A stretch of DNA of 64,000 bases from Sutterella sp. (GCA_019418605.1 DYBN01000035.1:1-64000); one strand, 5' to 3'; shown: positions 16,638 to 25,432, numbered from the stretch's first letter. Program-made: numbers and translations. The notes: generated by a model from the sequence alone, not told the origin.

Positions 16638-17201
16638 TTAGAGCGCAAGAAAGTTTTTGAGCATCTCGTGGCCGTACTCGCTTGCAATCGACTCGGGATG
16701 AAACTGCACGCCCTCGATTTTGAACTCGCGGTGCCGCACGGCCGCAATCTCGCCGTCGCTTGTCACGGCCGACACCTCAAGGCACGCCGGCAGGCTTGAG
16801 CGCTCGATGACAAGCGAGTGGTAGCGCGCCACCACGAATTTGGCGGGCAGCCCCGCAAAAACCCCCTTGCCGTCGTTGTCGATCTGATCGGTCTTGCCGT
16901 GCATGACGCGCCCGGCGCGCACGATGCGCGCGCCGAACGCCTCGCCGATTGCCTGGTGCCCGAGGCACACGCCCAAAACGGGCACGCGTCCGGCGAAGGC
17001 GCCAATGGCTTCAATCGAGACGCCCGCCTGCTGCGGCGCGCAGGGCCCGGGCGAGATGCAGACGTGATCCGGGCGCATCGCCGTGAGCTCGGCAACCGTG
17101 GCTTCGTCGTTGCGCACGACGCGCACATCTTCGCCGAGTTCGCCGAAATACTGCACGAGGTTGTAGGTAAAGCTGTCGTAGTTGTCGATCATCAGAAGCA
17201 T
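16638..17201 (-). CDS. trpG: Anthranilate synthase component II (glutamine amidotransferase)
   Basis: The class I glutaminase subunit that supplies ammonia to TrpE; it may also serve p-aminobenzoate synthesis (PabA role), since no other amidotransferase is in view. The 187-residue protein shows the full triad: nucleophile Cys in LGVCLGHQAIGEAFG, and His and Glu in VQFHPESI. The N-terminal MIDNYDSFTYNLVQYF is typical. GGAGG lies 6 bases before the ATG. The gene overlaps the end of trpE by 10 bases, so the subunits are translationally coupled. trpD and trpC do not follow, so the rest of the pathway is elsewhere. Confidence 0.96.
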   Translation of the reverse strand: MLLMIDNYDSFTYNLVQYFGELGEDVRVVRNDEATVAELTAMRPDHVCISPGPCAPQQAGVSIEAIGAFAGRVPVLGVCLGHQAIGEAFGARIVRAGRVMHGKTDQIDNDGKGVFAGLPAKFVVARYHSLVIERSSLPACLEVSAVTSDGEIAAVRHREFKIEGVQFHPESIASEYGHEMLKNFLAL

Positions 17202-18697
17202 GACGCACCTCCGGTCAAGCCGAGTTCGGCTTCCTGGGCCGCGCGCAGCACGGCGCGCGCCTTGATTTCCGTTTCATTGAGTTCCATTTCGGGAATGCTG
17301 TCGGCAACGATGCCGGCCGCAGCCTGCGCATAAAGGCGCTTGTTGCGGATCACCGCCGTGCGGATCGCAATGGCCAGATCCATGTCCCCGCCAAAGGAGA
17401 GATAGCCCACGGCGCCGCCATAGATGCCGCGGCCGACGGGCTCGAGCTCATCGATGATTTCCATGGCGCGAACCTTCGGCGCTCCCGTCAGGGTCCCGGC
17501 AGGGAAGGTTGCGCGCAGCACGTCGAGATTGCTCATGCCGTCCATGCGCTCGCCTTCGACGTGGCTCACGAGGTGCTGCACCTGCGAGTAGCGCTCAAGC
17601 GCAAAGGCTTCCGTCACCTTGACCGTGCCCACCTTGGCAATGCGGCCGATGTCGTTGCGCGCCAGATCGATGAGCATCAGGTGCTCGGCCCTCTCCTTGG
17701 GGTCGGCCGCAAGTTCGGCGGCAAGCGCCGCGTCCTTGACGGGGTCCGCATCGCGCCTTCGCGTGCCTGCAATCGGGCGGATCGCCACGATCTGACGGCC
17801 GTCGCGGTTTTCGCTTCGCACGAGAATCTCGGGCGACGCGCCCACCACGTAGTGATCTCCGAAGTCGTAGTAGTAGAGATACGGCGCAGGATTCTGGCTT
17901 CTGAGCGCACGGTACAAGGAAAGCGGATTTTCCGTAAAGCTCTGCTCAATTCGCTGGCTGATCTGCACCTGCATCACGTCGCCTGCGGCGATGTAGTCCT
18001 TGACCTTGGAGACGGCCGCGAGGTACTTCTCCCGCGCAAAGGGCCGCTCGGTCTCGTGCAGCACGCCTCCCGAGGAAAAGGGCACCTCGGGCGAGCGCGA
18101 CATCTCCTCTTCGATCCTGCGCATGCGGCAGCGCGCCTTGAGGTACGCATCGGGCTTTGACGGATCGACATTGAGCACGATGTAGGAGCGCCCCTTGAGG
18201 TTGTCGATCACAACGAGCTCCTCGCACAAAAAGAGGTCGATGACGGGCTCGCCCGTCAGGTGCTTGGCCTGCACCGGGAGCTTGCTGGGCTCGATAAAGC
18301 GCACCGTGTCGTAGCCGAAATAGCCCACGAGTCCGCCCGTGAGCCTTGGCATCCCCTTGGGAGAGGCAACGCGAAAGCCCGCCATAAAGCGCTCGATCAC
18401 TTTGAGGGGATCGACGCCGGTCTCGCGCTCGATTTCCTTGCCGCCGCTTGAAATGACGGTTACGGGCCCCTCGGGCGTCAAAGTGGCCGTGATGCGGGTA
18501 TCGGCCTGCAGGCCGACAAAAGAGTAGCGGGAAAAGCGCGTCTCGCCCTCGACGCTTTCGAGCAAAAAGGTGTGCGGGCGATTGGCAAGCTTGCAGTAAA
18601 TCGAAAGCGGCGTCTCCATGTCGCTCATCATGGGCGCCACCAGCGCGATGCGGTTGTAGCCTTGCTGGGCCAGGGCGTTGAATTCAGCTTCGTTCAT
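17192..18697 (-). CDS. trpE: Anthranilate synthase component I
   Basis: The chorismate-binding subunit that makes anthranilate, the first committed step to tryptophan. The 501-residue protein has an N-terminal regulatory domain with the tryptophan-binding LLES motif (FLLESVEG) and a C-terminal chorismate-binding domain carrying IRPIAGTRRRDAD, LIDLARNDIGR and the ATFPAGTLTGAPKVRAMEII signature. The ATG at 18697 has AAGGA about 8 bases upstream; the frame stays open further upstream, but that part is low-quality sequence. The stop overlaps trpG by 10 bases. An 811-base gap precedes it, with a possible Trp-rich leader frame at 19199-19306. Confidence 0.96.
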   Translation of the reverse strand: MNEAEFNALAQQGYNRIALVAPMMSDMETPLSIYCKLANRPHTFLLESVEGETRFSRYSFVGLQADTRITATLTPEGPVTVISSGGKEIERETGVDPLKVIERFMAGFRVASPKGMPRLTGGLVGYFGYDTVRFIEPSKLPVQAKHLTGEPVIDLFLCEELVVIDNLKGRSYIVLNVDPSKPDAYLKARCRMRRIEEEMSRSPEVPFSSGGVLHETERPFAREKYLAAVSKVKDYIAAGDVMQVQISQRIEQSFTENPLSLYRALRSQNPAPYLYYYDFGDHYVVGASPEILVRSENRDGRQIVAIRPIAGTRRRDADPVKDAALAAELAADPKERAEHLMLIDLARNDIGRIAKVGTVKVTEAFALERYSQVQHLVSHVEGERMDGMSNLDVLRATFPAGTLTGAPKVRAMEIIDELEPVGRGIYGGAVGYLSFGGDMDLAIAIRTAVIRNKRLYAQAAAGIVADSIPEMELNETEIKARAVLRAAQEAELGLTGGASCF

Positions 18698-19508
18698 GGC
18701 TGTGTCCTTTGGTTTGTGCGGTATTCGTGCGTTGGGTTTCTGTCCTGTTGGCAATCCCGCCCTTGTCCAAAGCTCTCTTTTCCTTGCCTGCACTGCCTTT
18801 GCGGCGGGTGCTTCTCCCCGCCTGCGAGGGCGAGTCTTCAAGCCTGCGGCCCCGCGGCAGCGCTGCCTGCCGAAGGCGCCTCTTTATTGAGACTCGTGTT
18901 TCAAGCGCTTTAGCCCCTTAAAAGGGCGCCGAAAAAACAAAAGGAAAGGAAACCAAAGAGGGCGCACTCAGGAGACATTTGCATGTTCGCGATGCACGCA
19001 GAAAGACGCGCAAAGTCCCAAGAGGGCGGGATGCGCCGGCAGTTGGCAGCGAGAAGAAAGTGTGTGTGGCCTCAGGGAAGGCTTGCTTTCAAAGCGGCTA
19101 AAGGCTTGAGAGCGTCAGCTCGTCGGGAGCTGCTTTGAGAGCACCGGCCCGGACGCGGAACACGCCCTTTCCGGAATCGCTGTGCCGGCAGGAAATTTTT
19201 AGGCGCGGCGTCGCCATGACCATGCCCCCTGTGCAAACCAGCCCTGGGGCTTGTGCACGCGGCGCACGGTGCGGATTCGAGCAAGTTTTGCCTGAGTCGC
19301 GATCATGACGTACCGAAAAAGAAAAGCAATCGACAACCGATTGTTTGTGTGAATGGCGTTGTGCGGGGCAAGACGCCTTGAAGGCTTTCGCAACGAAGAA
19401 CCAAAAGGCTTGCACGCACACGCGATTGTGACTTTCTAGCGCAAAGCCGCGGAAAGCGCAATACGCAAAATGTCGTAGCGGCAGGCACACGCCCGCCGCC
19501 TTTCGGAG
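18698..19508. other. Long intergenic region upstream of trpE
   Basis: An 811-base gap between trpE and the PLP enzyme, both on the minus strand. I see no gene with convincing codon use. A minus-strand mini-frame at 19306-19199 (35 codons) has three Trp codons within its last 14 codons, which could be an attenuator-type leader, but it ends about 500 bases before trpE. No clear terminator hairpin was seen after it. Confidence 0.35.
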
Positions 19509-20642
19509 CTACCAGTAGTTGCAACGCTGCCAGACGTCGGTCACCTCTCCCGTGGGGTCAACCACGTAGTAGCGGTCAAAGGCCGCCGCCGTCGGGCAGG
19601 CATGATTGGGCAGAATGCGCCACTTGGAGTCAAGCGCAAAGGCGCTCATGTCAAAGGGCTTGCCGTCGCGGCGGCAAATCACGCCGTGCTCCTGGTTGCA
19701 CTGCTTCACCCAGAGGTCGTCCACGATGCGGCCGTTGACGCCGCACACGAGACCGTAGCCGCAGTCAAGGGATTGCGAGGCCGTGCCGCGGTCGCGGCTC
19801 ATGGCAAGAAAGCCCCCGTCGGTGATCACCCATCCTTTTTCCTTCTGCCAGCCGATGACGCTCACGAGCACAGAGAGCGCAATGTCCTCGGGGCGGCACA
19901 CGCCGATGCCCGCCATCACGAGGTCGTAGAAGGCGCCCACGCCGCTGCGGTACTCGGTAACGCCGGGAAACGGTCCCTGTGCACGCACGAAGGTGGGCGT
20001 TGAGCCGATGCTTACGATTTCGCTTGCAAAGCCGGCAGACAGCAGAAGATCTCGCGCGGCAAGAATCGAGGCCGCCTCGTTTGCAGCCGCCGCCTCGATC
20101 TGTGCGCTGCTTTTGGCGTTGTAGCTCTCGCCCGCGTGCGTGAGCACGCCCTTGAAGACGGCGCCGTCGGTAAGGTGGCGCGCGACATTGATCATTTCCG
20201 GATCCCGGGGCTTGAGGCCCGAGCGGTGTCCGTCGCAGTCGATTTCAATGAGCACGCCGATGCGGGTGCGGTTTTTGCGGCAGAAGTCCGATACGGCCTG
20301 CGCCGCGGGCACGTTGTCAAGGATGATCTTGACGTCGGCCCCGCTGCGGTTGAGCGCGTCAATGCGGGCAAGCTTGTGCGGGGCCATGCCCACTGCGTAA
20401 ATGAGATCGGTGATGCCAGCCGCCGCAAAATATTCCGCCTCGCGAACGGTGGAAACGGTTGCGGGGCCCGGGCGGCCCTCAAGCTGCATGCGGGCGATTT
20501 CAATGCACTTGTGCGTCTTCAAGTGCGGCCGCCACGTCACGCCAAGCTCTTTGGCGCGCGCATGCGCAAAGTCGATGTTTTTCTGCAGCTTCTCGCGGTC
20601 GATGATGAGCGAAGGAGTATCGAGGTCTGTGATGCGGGTCAT
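19509..20642 (-). CDS. PLP enzyme of D-threonine aldolase / D-serine dehydratase (DSD1) family
   Basis: A fold-type III, alanine-racemase-like enzyme of 377 residues acting on D-3-hydroxy amino acids. The PLP lysine lies in RPHLKTHKCIEIARMQ (about K45), the barrel ends with GSTPTF and GVGAFYDLV, and the C-terminal beta domain carries the zinc-binding PNHACPTAAAFDRYYVV histidine and cysteine of the DSD1 group. Whether it is an aldolase (D-threonine to glycine) or a dehydratase (D-serine to pyruvate) cannot be settled by eye. The ATG at 20642 immediately precedes the conserved ITDLDTPSLIID start. It stands alone. Confidence 0.87.
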   Translation of the reverse strand: MTRITDLDTPSLIIDREKLQKNIDFAHARAKELGVTWRPHLKTHKCIEIARMQLEGRPGPATVSTVREAEYFAAAGITDLIYAVGMAPHKLARIDALNRSGADVKIILDNVPAAQAVSDFCRKNRTRIGVLIEIDCDGHRSGLKPRDPEMINVARHLTDGAVFKGVLTHAGESYNAKSSAQIEAAAANEAASILAARDLLLSAGFASEIVSIGSTPTFVRAQGPFPGVTEYRSGVGAFYDLVMAGIGVCRPEDIALSVLVSVIGWQKEKGWVITDGGFLAMSRDRGTASQSLDCGYGLVCGVNGRIVDDLWVKQCNQEHGVICRRDGKPFDMSAFALDSKWRILPNHACPTAAAFDRYYVVDPTGEVTDVWQRCNYW

Positions 20643-20866
20643 GGGTTTGAGGCGGGTAAAAGAAAGGTCTGAAGCAAACAAGCGGGGTTTCGTCACGGGC
20701 GCTTTCAGCGCTCCGGCAGATGAAGCCGCTGCCGTGAGGATCATAGCGCCGCAGGACTTCGCATTCTGCGAAGCAACTTGCCGACCTTAAGGCCGCGAAG
20801 CCCTCCCGGCTCGACGTCAAAAAGCTCTTTGAAGAACCCTGCTGTTTGCGGATGCGTCCGGAAGCG

Positions 20867-21178
20867 CTACTGCACGGCCTCGGCCCGCTTGAGAAAGCCC
20901 GGCTCCACGAGGCAGCCGACCGCGTGCCCGCGCACCGTCACGAGGCACCTGCTGCGGGATCCGTGCACCTCGTCGCAGACAGCGTGGGCGCTTCTGAAAA
21001 ATTGCGTAGTGGTGAGCACCCGGCACTGCTGCAGTTCTTCTTCGGTCAAAACCGATGGATGCACCAGAAGGCAGTAGGCTGCGCCGTCGCGCAACACAAG
21101 CACGCTGTGCCCCAAACGCGCGCTCTGCGTGTACTGGCCGAAGCGGCGGATGAAAAAAGTCAGGTGCACCGTGATCAT
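20867..21178 (-). CDS. Hypothetical 103-residue protein
   Basis: I do not recognise this family. The frame has a strong G/C preference at third codon positions, like the neighbouring real genes, which supports coding. The product starts MITVHLTFFIRRFGQYTQSA, looks soluble and globular with several beta-prone stretches (HSVLVLRDGAAYCLLV, SRCLVTVRGHAVGCLV), has six cysteines and no signal peptide. The ATG at 21178 is used; a non-ATG start upstream is possible. No good ribosome-binding site is seen. It lies alone between the PLP enzyme and lysC and has no operon partner. Confidence 0.5.
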   Translation of the reverse strand: MITVHLTFFIRRFGQYTQSARLGHSVLVLRDGAAYCLLVHPSVLTEEELQQCRVLTTTQFFRSAHAVCDEVHGSRSRCLVTVRGHAVGCLVEPGFLKRAEAVQ

Positions 21179-21771
21179 TGAAGCGTCGTCCAACAAAGCG
21201 AAGGCCGGCAGCCGCAGCACCTTGCTCTCGGACTATCCAAGAGCACCGACGCTGACGCGGCGGACATCCGCCCTCCCCGGGACTTTTTCCTACTGTGAGC
21301 CCTCGATCGAAGCGAAGACATGCGGGAACTTGTTGTCGGGCGAGCCGCACTGACCGCGAGCTCTCGAGGCTCTCGGACCGTGCCGCCCACAAAACCCGTT
21401 TCTTTTTAATCGTAGTGCTGTAGAAACACGGCGCCAAGACGGCCGTCGGAGCTAAACCTCCCGGGGCACGGGGCTCGGTCAAACGGCGTGCCCCCGCATA
21501 CCTCTTTTTGCCTAGTGTGTTTGCCCCTGCCCGCTTGCGAAGGATCAAGCAAGGAGAAAAGGGCTCGGCAAATTGACGGACTTCCCCACACACGGTGGAC
21601 TTTTCCTGACACAATCCGGGACATGCTGCGCTTTTGCGGGCTCTGCAGCCCCGGCGTTTTTCCCTTGCTCTCAGGGCCCCTTTGGAAAAAACGGCCGCAG
21701 GCGCGAGGCTTTTTAAGCACCCTTGCAGCGTCGGCAGACAAACACAGAAATTTTGGGAGATATCCGCACCT
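21179..21771. other. Intergenic region upstream of lysC
   Basis: A 593-base gap. It contains no convincing gene. A TTGACG at 21573-21578 lies roughly 200 bases before lysC, but no well-placed -10 element follows. A lysine riboswitch was looked for and not recognised. Confidence 0.4.
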
Positions 21772-23040
21772 ATGGCGATCATTGTTCATAAGTACGGCGG
21801 CACGTCGATGGGCAGTCCCGAGCGCATCAAGAACGTGGCGCGCCGCGTCGCAAAGTGGCACCGCGCCGGCTACCAGATGGTGGTCGTGGTCTCGGCAATG
21901 AGCGGAGAGACCAACCGCCTGATTGCGCTGGCAAAAGAAATTCAGCCCAACCCCGATCCGCGCGAGCTCGACGTGGTTGCGAGCACGGGCGAGCAGGTCT
22001 CGATCGGTCTTCTTGCCATGGCGCTCAAAGCGATCGGCGTTGAAGCCGTGAGCTTCAACGGCTCGCAGGTAGCCGTGCACACCGATTCCGCCTTCGGCAA
22101 GGCGCGCATCGAGAGCATTGACAGCGAAGCGGTCAAAAAGGAGCTCGACGCGGGCAAGGTTGTTATCGTTGCGGGCTTTCAGGGGCGCGATGCATTCGGC
22201 AACGTCACCACACTCGGCCGCGGCGGCTCGGATACGAGCGGCGTGGCCTTGGCCGTCGCCCTCAAGGCGCAGGAGTGCCTCATCTTCACCGACGTCGACG
22301 GCGTCTACACGACGGACCCGCGCATCGAGCCCAAGGCACGGCGCCTGGACACCATCAGCTTTGAAGAAATGCTCGAAATGGCGAGCTTGGGCTCCAAGGT
22401 GCTGCAGATTCGCAGCGTGGAGTTCGCCGGCAAATATCACGTGCCGCTGCGCGTGCTCTCGAGCCTTACCGACCCCGACATTCCCGTCGATATTGAAGCC
22501 GCAAGCGGCACACTGATTACTTTTGAGGAAGATCCGAAGATGGAGAAAGCCCTTGTTTCCGGCATCGCCTTCACCCGCGATGAAGCCAAAGTCACGCTCG
22601 CCCAGGTGCCCGACACGCCGGGCGTGGCCTACAAAATCCTGGGCCCGGTCGCCCAGCACAACATCGACGTCGACATGATCGTGCAGAACATCGCCGTCGA
22701 GGGCACGACCGACTTTACCTTCACGGTTCCCAAGGGAGAATTGGAACGCACGCTCAAGGTCCTCAACGATGAAGTCGTGCCGGTGTGCAAGCCCAAGAAC
22801 ATCTCGACCTCGACAAACATCGCCAAGGTCTCCGTCGTCGGCATCGGCATGCGCACGCACGCCGGTGTCGCCTGCAAGATGTTTGAAGCGCTCGCCCGCG
22901 AAGGCATCAACATCCAGATGATCGGCACCTCCGAAATCAAGGTGAGCCTTGTCATCGAAGACAAGTACATGGAGCTTGCCGTGCGCGCTCTGCACGACGC
23001 CTTCGGCCTTGACAAGCCGCCGGTTGAAGACAAGGCGTAA
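21772..23040 (+). CDS. lysC: Aspartate kinase
   Basis: Phosphorylates aspartate, the first step to lysine, threonine and methionine. The 422-residue monofunctional enzyme starts with the kinase signature VHKYGGTSMGSPERIKN, has GRGGSDTSGVALA and FTDVDGVYTTDPRI for nucleotide and aspartate binding, and ends with two ACT domains (from about residue 265) that bind the feedback inhibitor. The ATG at 21772 precedes the conserved N-terminus directly; GGGAGA lies 10-15 bases upstream. A longer open frame upstream to 21634 is not supported. A strong terminator follows at 23112. Transcribed alone. Confidence 0.97.
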   Translation: MAIIVHKYGGTSMGSPERIKNVARRVAKWHRAGYQMVVVVSAMSGETNRLIALAKEIQPNPDPRELDVVASTGEQVSIGLLAMALKAIGVEAVSFNGSQVAVHTDSAFGKARIESIDSEAVKKELDAGKVVIVAGFQGRDAFGNVTTLGRGGSDTSGVALAVALKAQECLIFTDVDGVYTTDPRIEPKARRLDTISFEEMLEMASLGSKVLQIRSVEFAGKYHVPLRVLSSLTDPDIPVDIEAASGTLITFEEDPKMEKALVSGIAFTRDEAKVTLAQVPDTPGVAYKILGPVAQHNIDVDMIVQNIAVEGTTDFTFTVPKGELERTLKVLNDEVVPVCKPKNISTSTNIAKVSVVGIGMRTHAGVACKMFEALAREGINIQMIGTSEIKVSLVIEDKYMELAVRALHDAFGLDKPPVEDKA

Positions 23041-23111
23041 GACAGCGCACTTCATCCCCAAGACGCCTTTTCCGCTAAACGGGAAGGACTTCTTTTGAGG
23101 ATTTACCTCCG

Positions 23112-23153
23112 AATGGCTCCGCCGCTCTTGTTGCGGCCGGAGCCATTTCTTTC
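23112..23153 (+). terminator. lysC terminator
   Basis: AATGGCTCCG (23112-23121) pairs with CGGAGCCATT (23138-23147). The stem is extended by inner CCGC/GCGG pairing and followed by TCTTTC. Confidence 0.8.
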
Positions 23154-23176
23154 GGTTTCTCAGCAATACCCGGGAC

Positions 23177-23384
23177 CTACTCTGACGCTTTGAGCAAAGT
23201 CTCAAGAAAGCGCTTGCCGATATTGAAGGCAGCATTGATGCCCAAGTGCTGTTCCTTTTGTTGTGAGATAGAACTTCAACAGAGACTTGCACTTTCTGTT
23301 GTGTTCTGGTTCCGCAAAGCGCAGAGACGCAGGCTTCCAGTGGTCAAGCGCCTTCACCATCTCCCGCTTCCAATCGTCTGACAT
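23177..23384 (-). pseudogene. Possible decayed coding remnant
   Basis: A minus-strand frame from ATG 23384 (MSDDWKREMVKALDHWK...) runs protein-like for about 50 codons. A single frame change near 23260 would continue it into KEQHLGINAAFNIGKRFLE and a stop at 23177. The joined reading looks like the C-terminal end of a protein that lost a base in an AAAA run. I cannot name the family. It could be chance; the rest of the 383-base gap before 23537 shows nothing else. Confidence 0.3.
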
Positions 23385-23536
23385 GCGTCAATCTCCCGGA
23401 GTCGCGCCCCCGCTACAATAAAAAAATTCCCCCGCAGGCTAAGAACACCAGCGGAGGTCGCACGGGAGAATGGGCAACCGAAATGCTCACCCCGCCTATT
23501 TTTTTACATTGTTGATAATAACACTCAGGTGATTTG

Positions 23537-23881
23537 ATGAAGAAAGGTTTCGCGGCGTTGGCTGCTTGCTCGGTGCTGTTGGCCGGGTGCTCTTCCATAT
23601 CTTCCATACAAACTACAAGTGTCCAGAGCGGTTACATAACCGGCCCGATACGCGTGCAGTTATTTCAAGTAATGGACGAAGGCGGAGCCACGGCGCATAT
23701 TTGCGGGCCTTTCGAAATATCAGAGTGCTCCGGAGACTTCGTATTCATTGACCCTAGCGTAGATCTTGCCATGTTTGATAAAAAAATCATCACCATCAGC
23801 AGACCTAAAATCCAAGGAAACTTTCGATACATCAATAAATTAAACGAGACAAGAACGCTTCCTAGAATCGTTAGCTACTAA
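23537..23881 (+). CDS. Small predicted lipoprotein
   Basis: A 114-residue exported lipoprotein. The signal peptide MKKGFAALAACSVLLAGCSS ends in a clear lipobox (LLAGC), predicting lipidation at Cys18. The mature part is unlike any family I recognise; it has two cysteines (HICGPFEISEC) that could form a disulfide. An AGGTGA ribosome-binding site lies about 6 bases before the ATG. Codon use is AT-richer than the surrounding genes, suggesting recent acquisition. The next gene, also exported, starts 7 bases after its stop, so the two are almost certainly one operon. Confidence 0.75.
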   Translation: MKKGFAALAACSVLLAGCSSISSIQTTSVQSGYITGPIRVQLFQVMDEGGATAHICGPFEISECSGDFVFIDPSVDLAMFDKKIITISRPKIQGNFRYINKLNETRTLPRIVSY

Positions 23882-23888
23882 AACCGCC

Positions 23889-24404
23889 ATGAAGAAACTG
23901 TGGCTTCCCTTGTTGTTGGGCGCAGTCATAGCCCCCAATCTAGGACAGGCACAGCCTCCTAGTCCATCGCTGATTACAAACGCGCTGGTGCCGGAAGCTC
24001 AATGCAGAACGACAAATGATGTCACCATTTGCAAAGGTGACTATATGCCCGTCTGCGTTATGCCGTACTTTTATTGGGTTATATTTATGGGGTTGCACCC
24101 AACTACCAACTACCCGTCCGCTACAGTGTGGGTGCTGATGTCAAACTCGGTAAACGGCCCGTACGGAACGAGCAAAAATGGCGTTGCATTTAATTCAATG
24201 TTGTCGTTGTATAGCGTCGATTGCCTAAAAATGACATCCAAGGTAATCCAAACTTCGATATACACAGGCAGGTATATGACAGGCAACCTTTTAGATACCG
24301 AGAAAGCATCCCCAGAACAAGACGGATATGCTACGCCTGGTTCAATGATAGAGCTTGTCAGGTACTTCACTTGCCGAATAGCGGAAGCCAATAACAAAAA
24401 ATAG
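23889..24404 (+). CDS. Exported protein resembling surface-adhesin protein E domain
   Basis: A 171-residue secreted protein. A Sec signal peptide (MKKLWLPLLLGAVIAPNLGQA) is followed by a short linker. The C-terminal half follows the layout of the surface-adhesin E family: ATVWVLMS early, YSVDCLKM with a conserved Cys, a Tyr-Thr-Gly-Arg turn, then PGSMIELVRYFTC with the closing Cys. That match is by eye and approximate. The gene starts 7 bases after the lipoprotein gene. Base composition is AT-rich relative to the chromosome. In other bacteria such small proteins are periplasmic or surface-attached; the function here is unknown. Confidence 0.65.
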   Translation: MKKLWLPLLLGAVIAPNLGQAQPPSPSLITNALVPEAQCRTTNDVTICKGDYMPVCVMPYFYWVIFMGLHPTTNYPSATVWVLMSNSVNGPYGTSKNGVAFNSMLSLYSVDCLKMTSKVIQTSIYTGRYMTGNLLDTEKASPEQDGYATPGSMIELVRYFTCRIAEANNKK

Positions 24405-24423
24405 TTTTATACAATTAAAATAA

Positions 24424-24735
24424 ATGAATAACAATTAAGAAAAAGATAGACTATATATTATTATATATCTGCTTGTTTGTGCGGCTTTCGCTTACTCCAA
24501 TACGGATAACGATCAAAGCATTGGCGGGTTCGTTTGTTTCCTAATATTTACAGCCATTTTGATACCGGCCATGGTATTTGCTTATGGCTCCTACATACTG
24601 CTATGTCATAGGCTGCTTCGCGTAGTCTTCGCAAAGGAACCCACTGATACGCAAACTGCAGTATTTTCCATGTTTATCCTCCCTGGCATACTAGGAGTTG
24701 TCCTCATTATCGCAACAGCGAAATCACAGAATTGA
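24424..24735 (+). pseudogene. Small three-TM membrane protein, apparently interrupted
   Basis: An ATG at 24424 is followed after three codons by an in-frame TAA (24436-24438). The same frame then stays open for 98 codons to TGA at 24735. The open part encodes three clear hydrophobic segments (LYIIIYLLVCAAFAYS, FVCFLIFTAILIPAMVFAYG, FSMFILPGILGVVLIIATA), too regular for chance. Either the start codon region has mutated to a stop, or translation begins at a non-ATG codon such as the ATT at 24457. It follows the two exported-protein genes closely and shares their AT-rich composition, so it is probably a third gene of that operon. Confidence 0.5.
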
Positions 24736-24891
24736 GTCGAAAAAGAGCAATGCTTTGACGAGCTTTCGCGGCCACGAGATGCCCTGCTTTTGCTCGATCC
24801 TACAACAGTGACTTGACAACGACTCTCAGCCCCCCCCCCGGCAAGGATGTCCCTGACATAGGCTCCCCTAGCATTGATAGGTTTTGAAAGG
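24734..24891. repeat. Imperfect direct repeat, copy A
   Basis: About 155 bases, starting GAGTCGAAAAAGAG and ending TTTTGAAAG, that recur in diverged form at 25433-25585. Together they bracket the secreted-protein gene at 24955. This copy contains a run of ten C. Copy A overlaps the last codon and stop of the small membrane frame. Confidence 0.7.
24830..24839 (+). repeat. Poly-C tract (10 C)
   Basis: Ten consecutive C, unique in the window at this length, 115 bases before the gene at 24955. Such runs vary in length by slippage. It lies between genes, so any effect would be on transcription. Confidence 0.7.
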
Positions 24892-24954
24892 GTAAACAGC
24901 ATGGCCATGGCCCGGCATATAGGGCCTAAAAGGAACAGTACCAAAGGAATTGAT

Positions 24955-25266
24955 ATGAAAAAGTTTCTCGTTTGCTTGCTGGCCTCGATGGTCTGCAGTT
25001 CGGTTGCTATGGCTGACGTGCACGTCCGCGGCTATACGCGTAGCGACGGCACCTATGTTGCGCCGCATTACCGTTCTAGCCCAAATTCCACGCGTAATGA
25101 CAACTGGACGACTCGCGGGAATGTAAACCCGTACACAGGCGTTCACGGAACGCGCAGCCCTGACTACGGCTATGGCTCTCCGCGTACCTACGGAAATCCA
25201 CCGCCAAGCTATGGCGGTAGCTGGGGCAGCAGACAGCAACAGTCTCGCTCGCCCCATCATTGGTAA
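24955..25266 (+). CDS. Small secreted protein, low-complexity Gly/Tyr/Ser tail
   Basis: A 103-residue exported protein. A Sec signal peptide (MKKFLVCLLASMVCSSVAMA) is followed by the motif DVHVRGYTRSDGTYVAPHYR, then DNWTTRGNVNPYTG and a Gly-, Tyr-, Pro- and Ser-rich tail. The core (VRGY..DGTYV.PHYR...NW.T.GNVNPYTG) recurs in many small proteins of proteobacteria and phages; no function is established. The ATG has AAAGGAA about 6 bases upstream. The gene is bracketed by the two copies of a decayed direct repeat, which suggests that it came in on, or was moved by, a mobile element. Confidence 0.75.
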   Translation: MKKFLVCLLASMVCSSVAMADVHVRGYTRSDGTYVAPHYRSSPNSTRNDNWTTRGNVNPYTGVHGTRSPDYGYGSPRTYGNPPPSYGGSWGSRQQQSRSPHHW

Positions 25267-25432
25267 CTCTTTGTGCACATGCACTGTTTCAGGCTGGATC
25301 ACCCCTGGCTACGCTCGCCGCATGGAACGACGACACCAACGCGGATAGAGGCTATAAGCGCTTTTTGGTCTCATGGTTGGCGGCAACTGCCTGAGCACAA
25401 TTTCGTTCTCTCAGCTTTCCCGGCAGAGGTTC

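Noticed and set aside
21179..21771. Possible lysine riboswitch before lysC
   Set aside because: I could not identify the conserved L-box helices or junction sequences by eye.
21406..23292. Long minus-strand frame opposite lysC
   Set aside because: It lies entirely antisense to the well-conserved aspartate kinase and contains no domain motifs.
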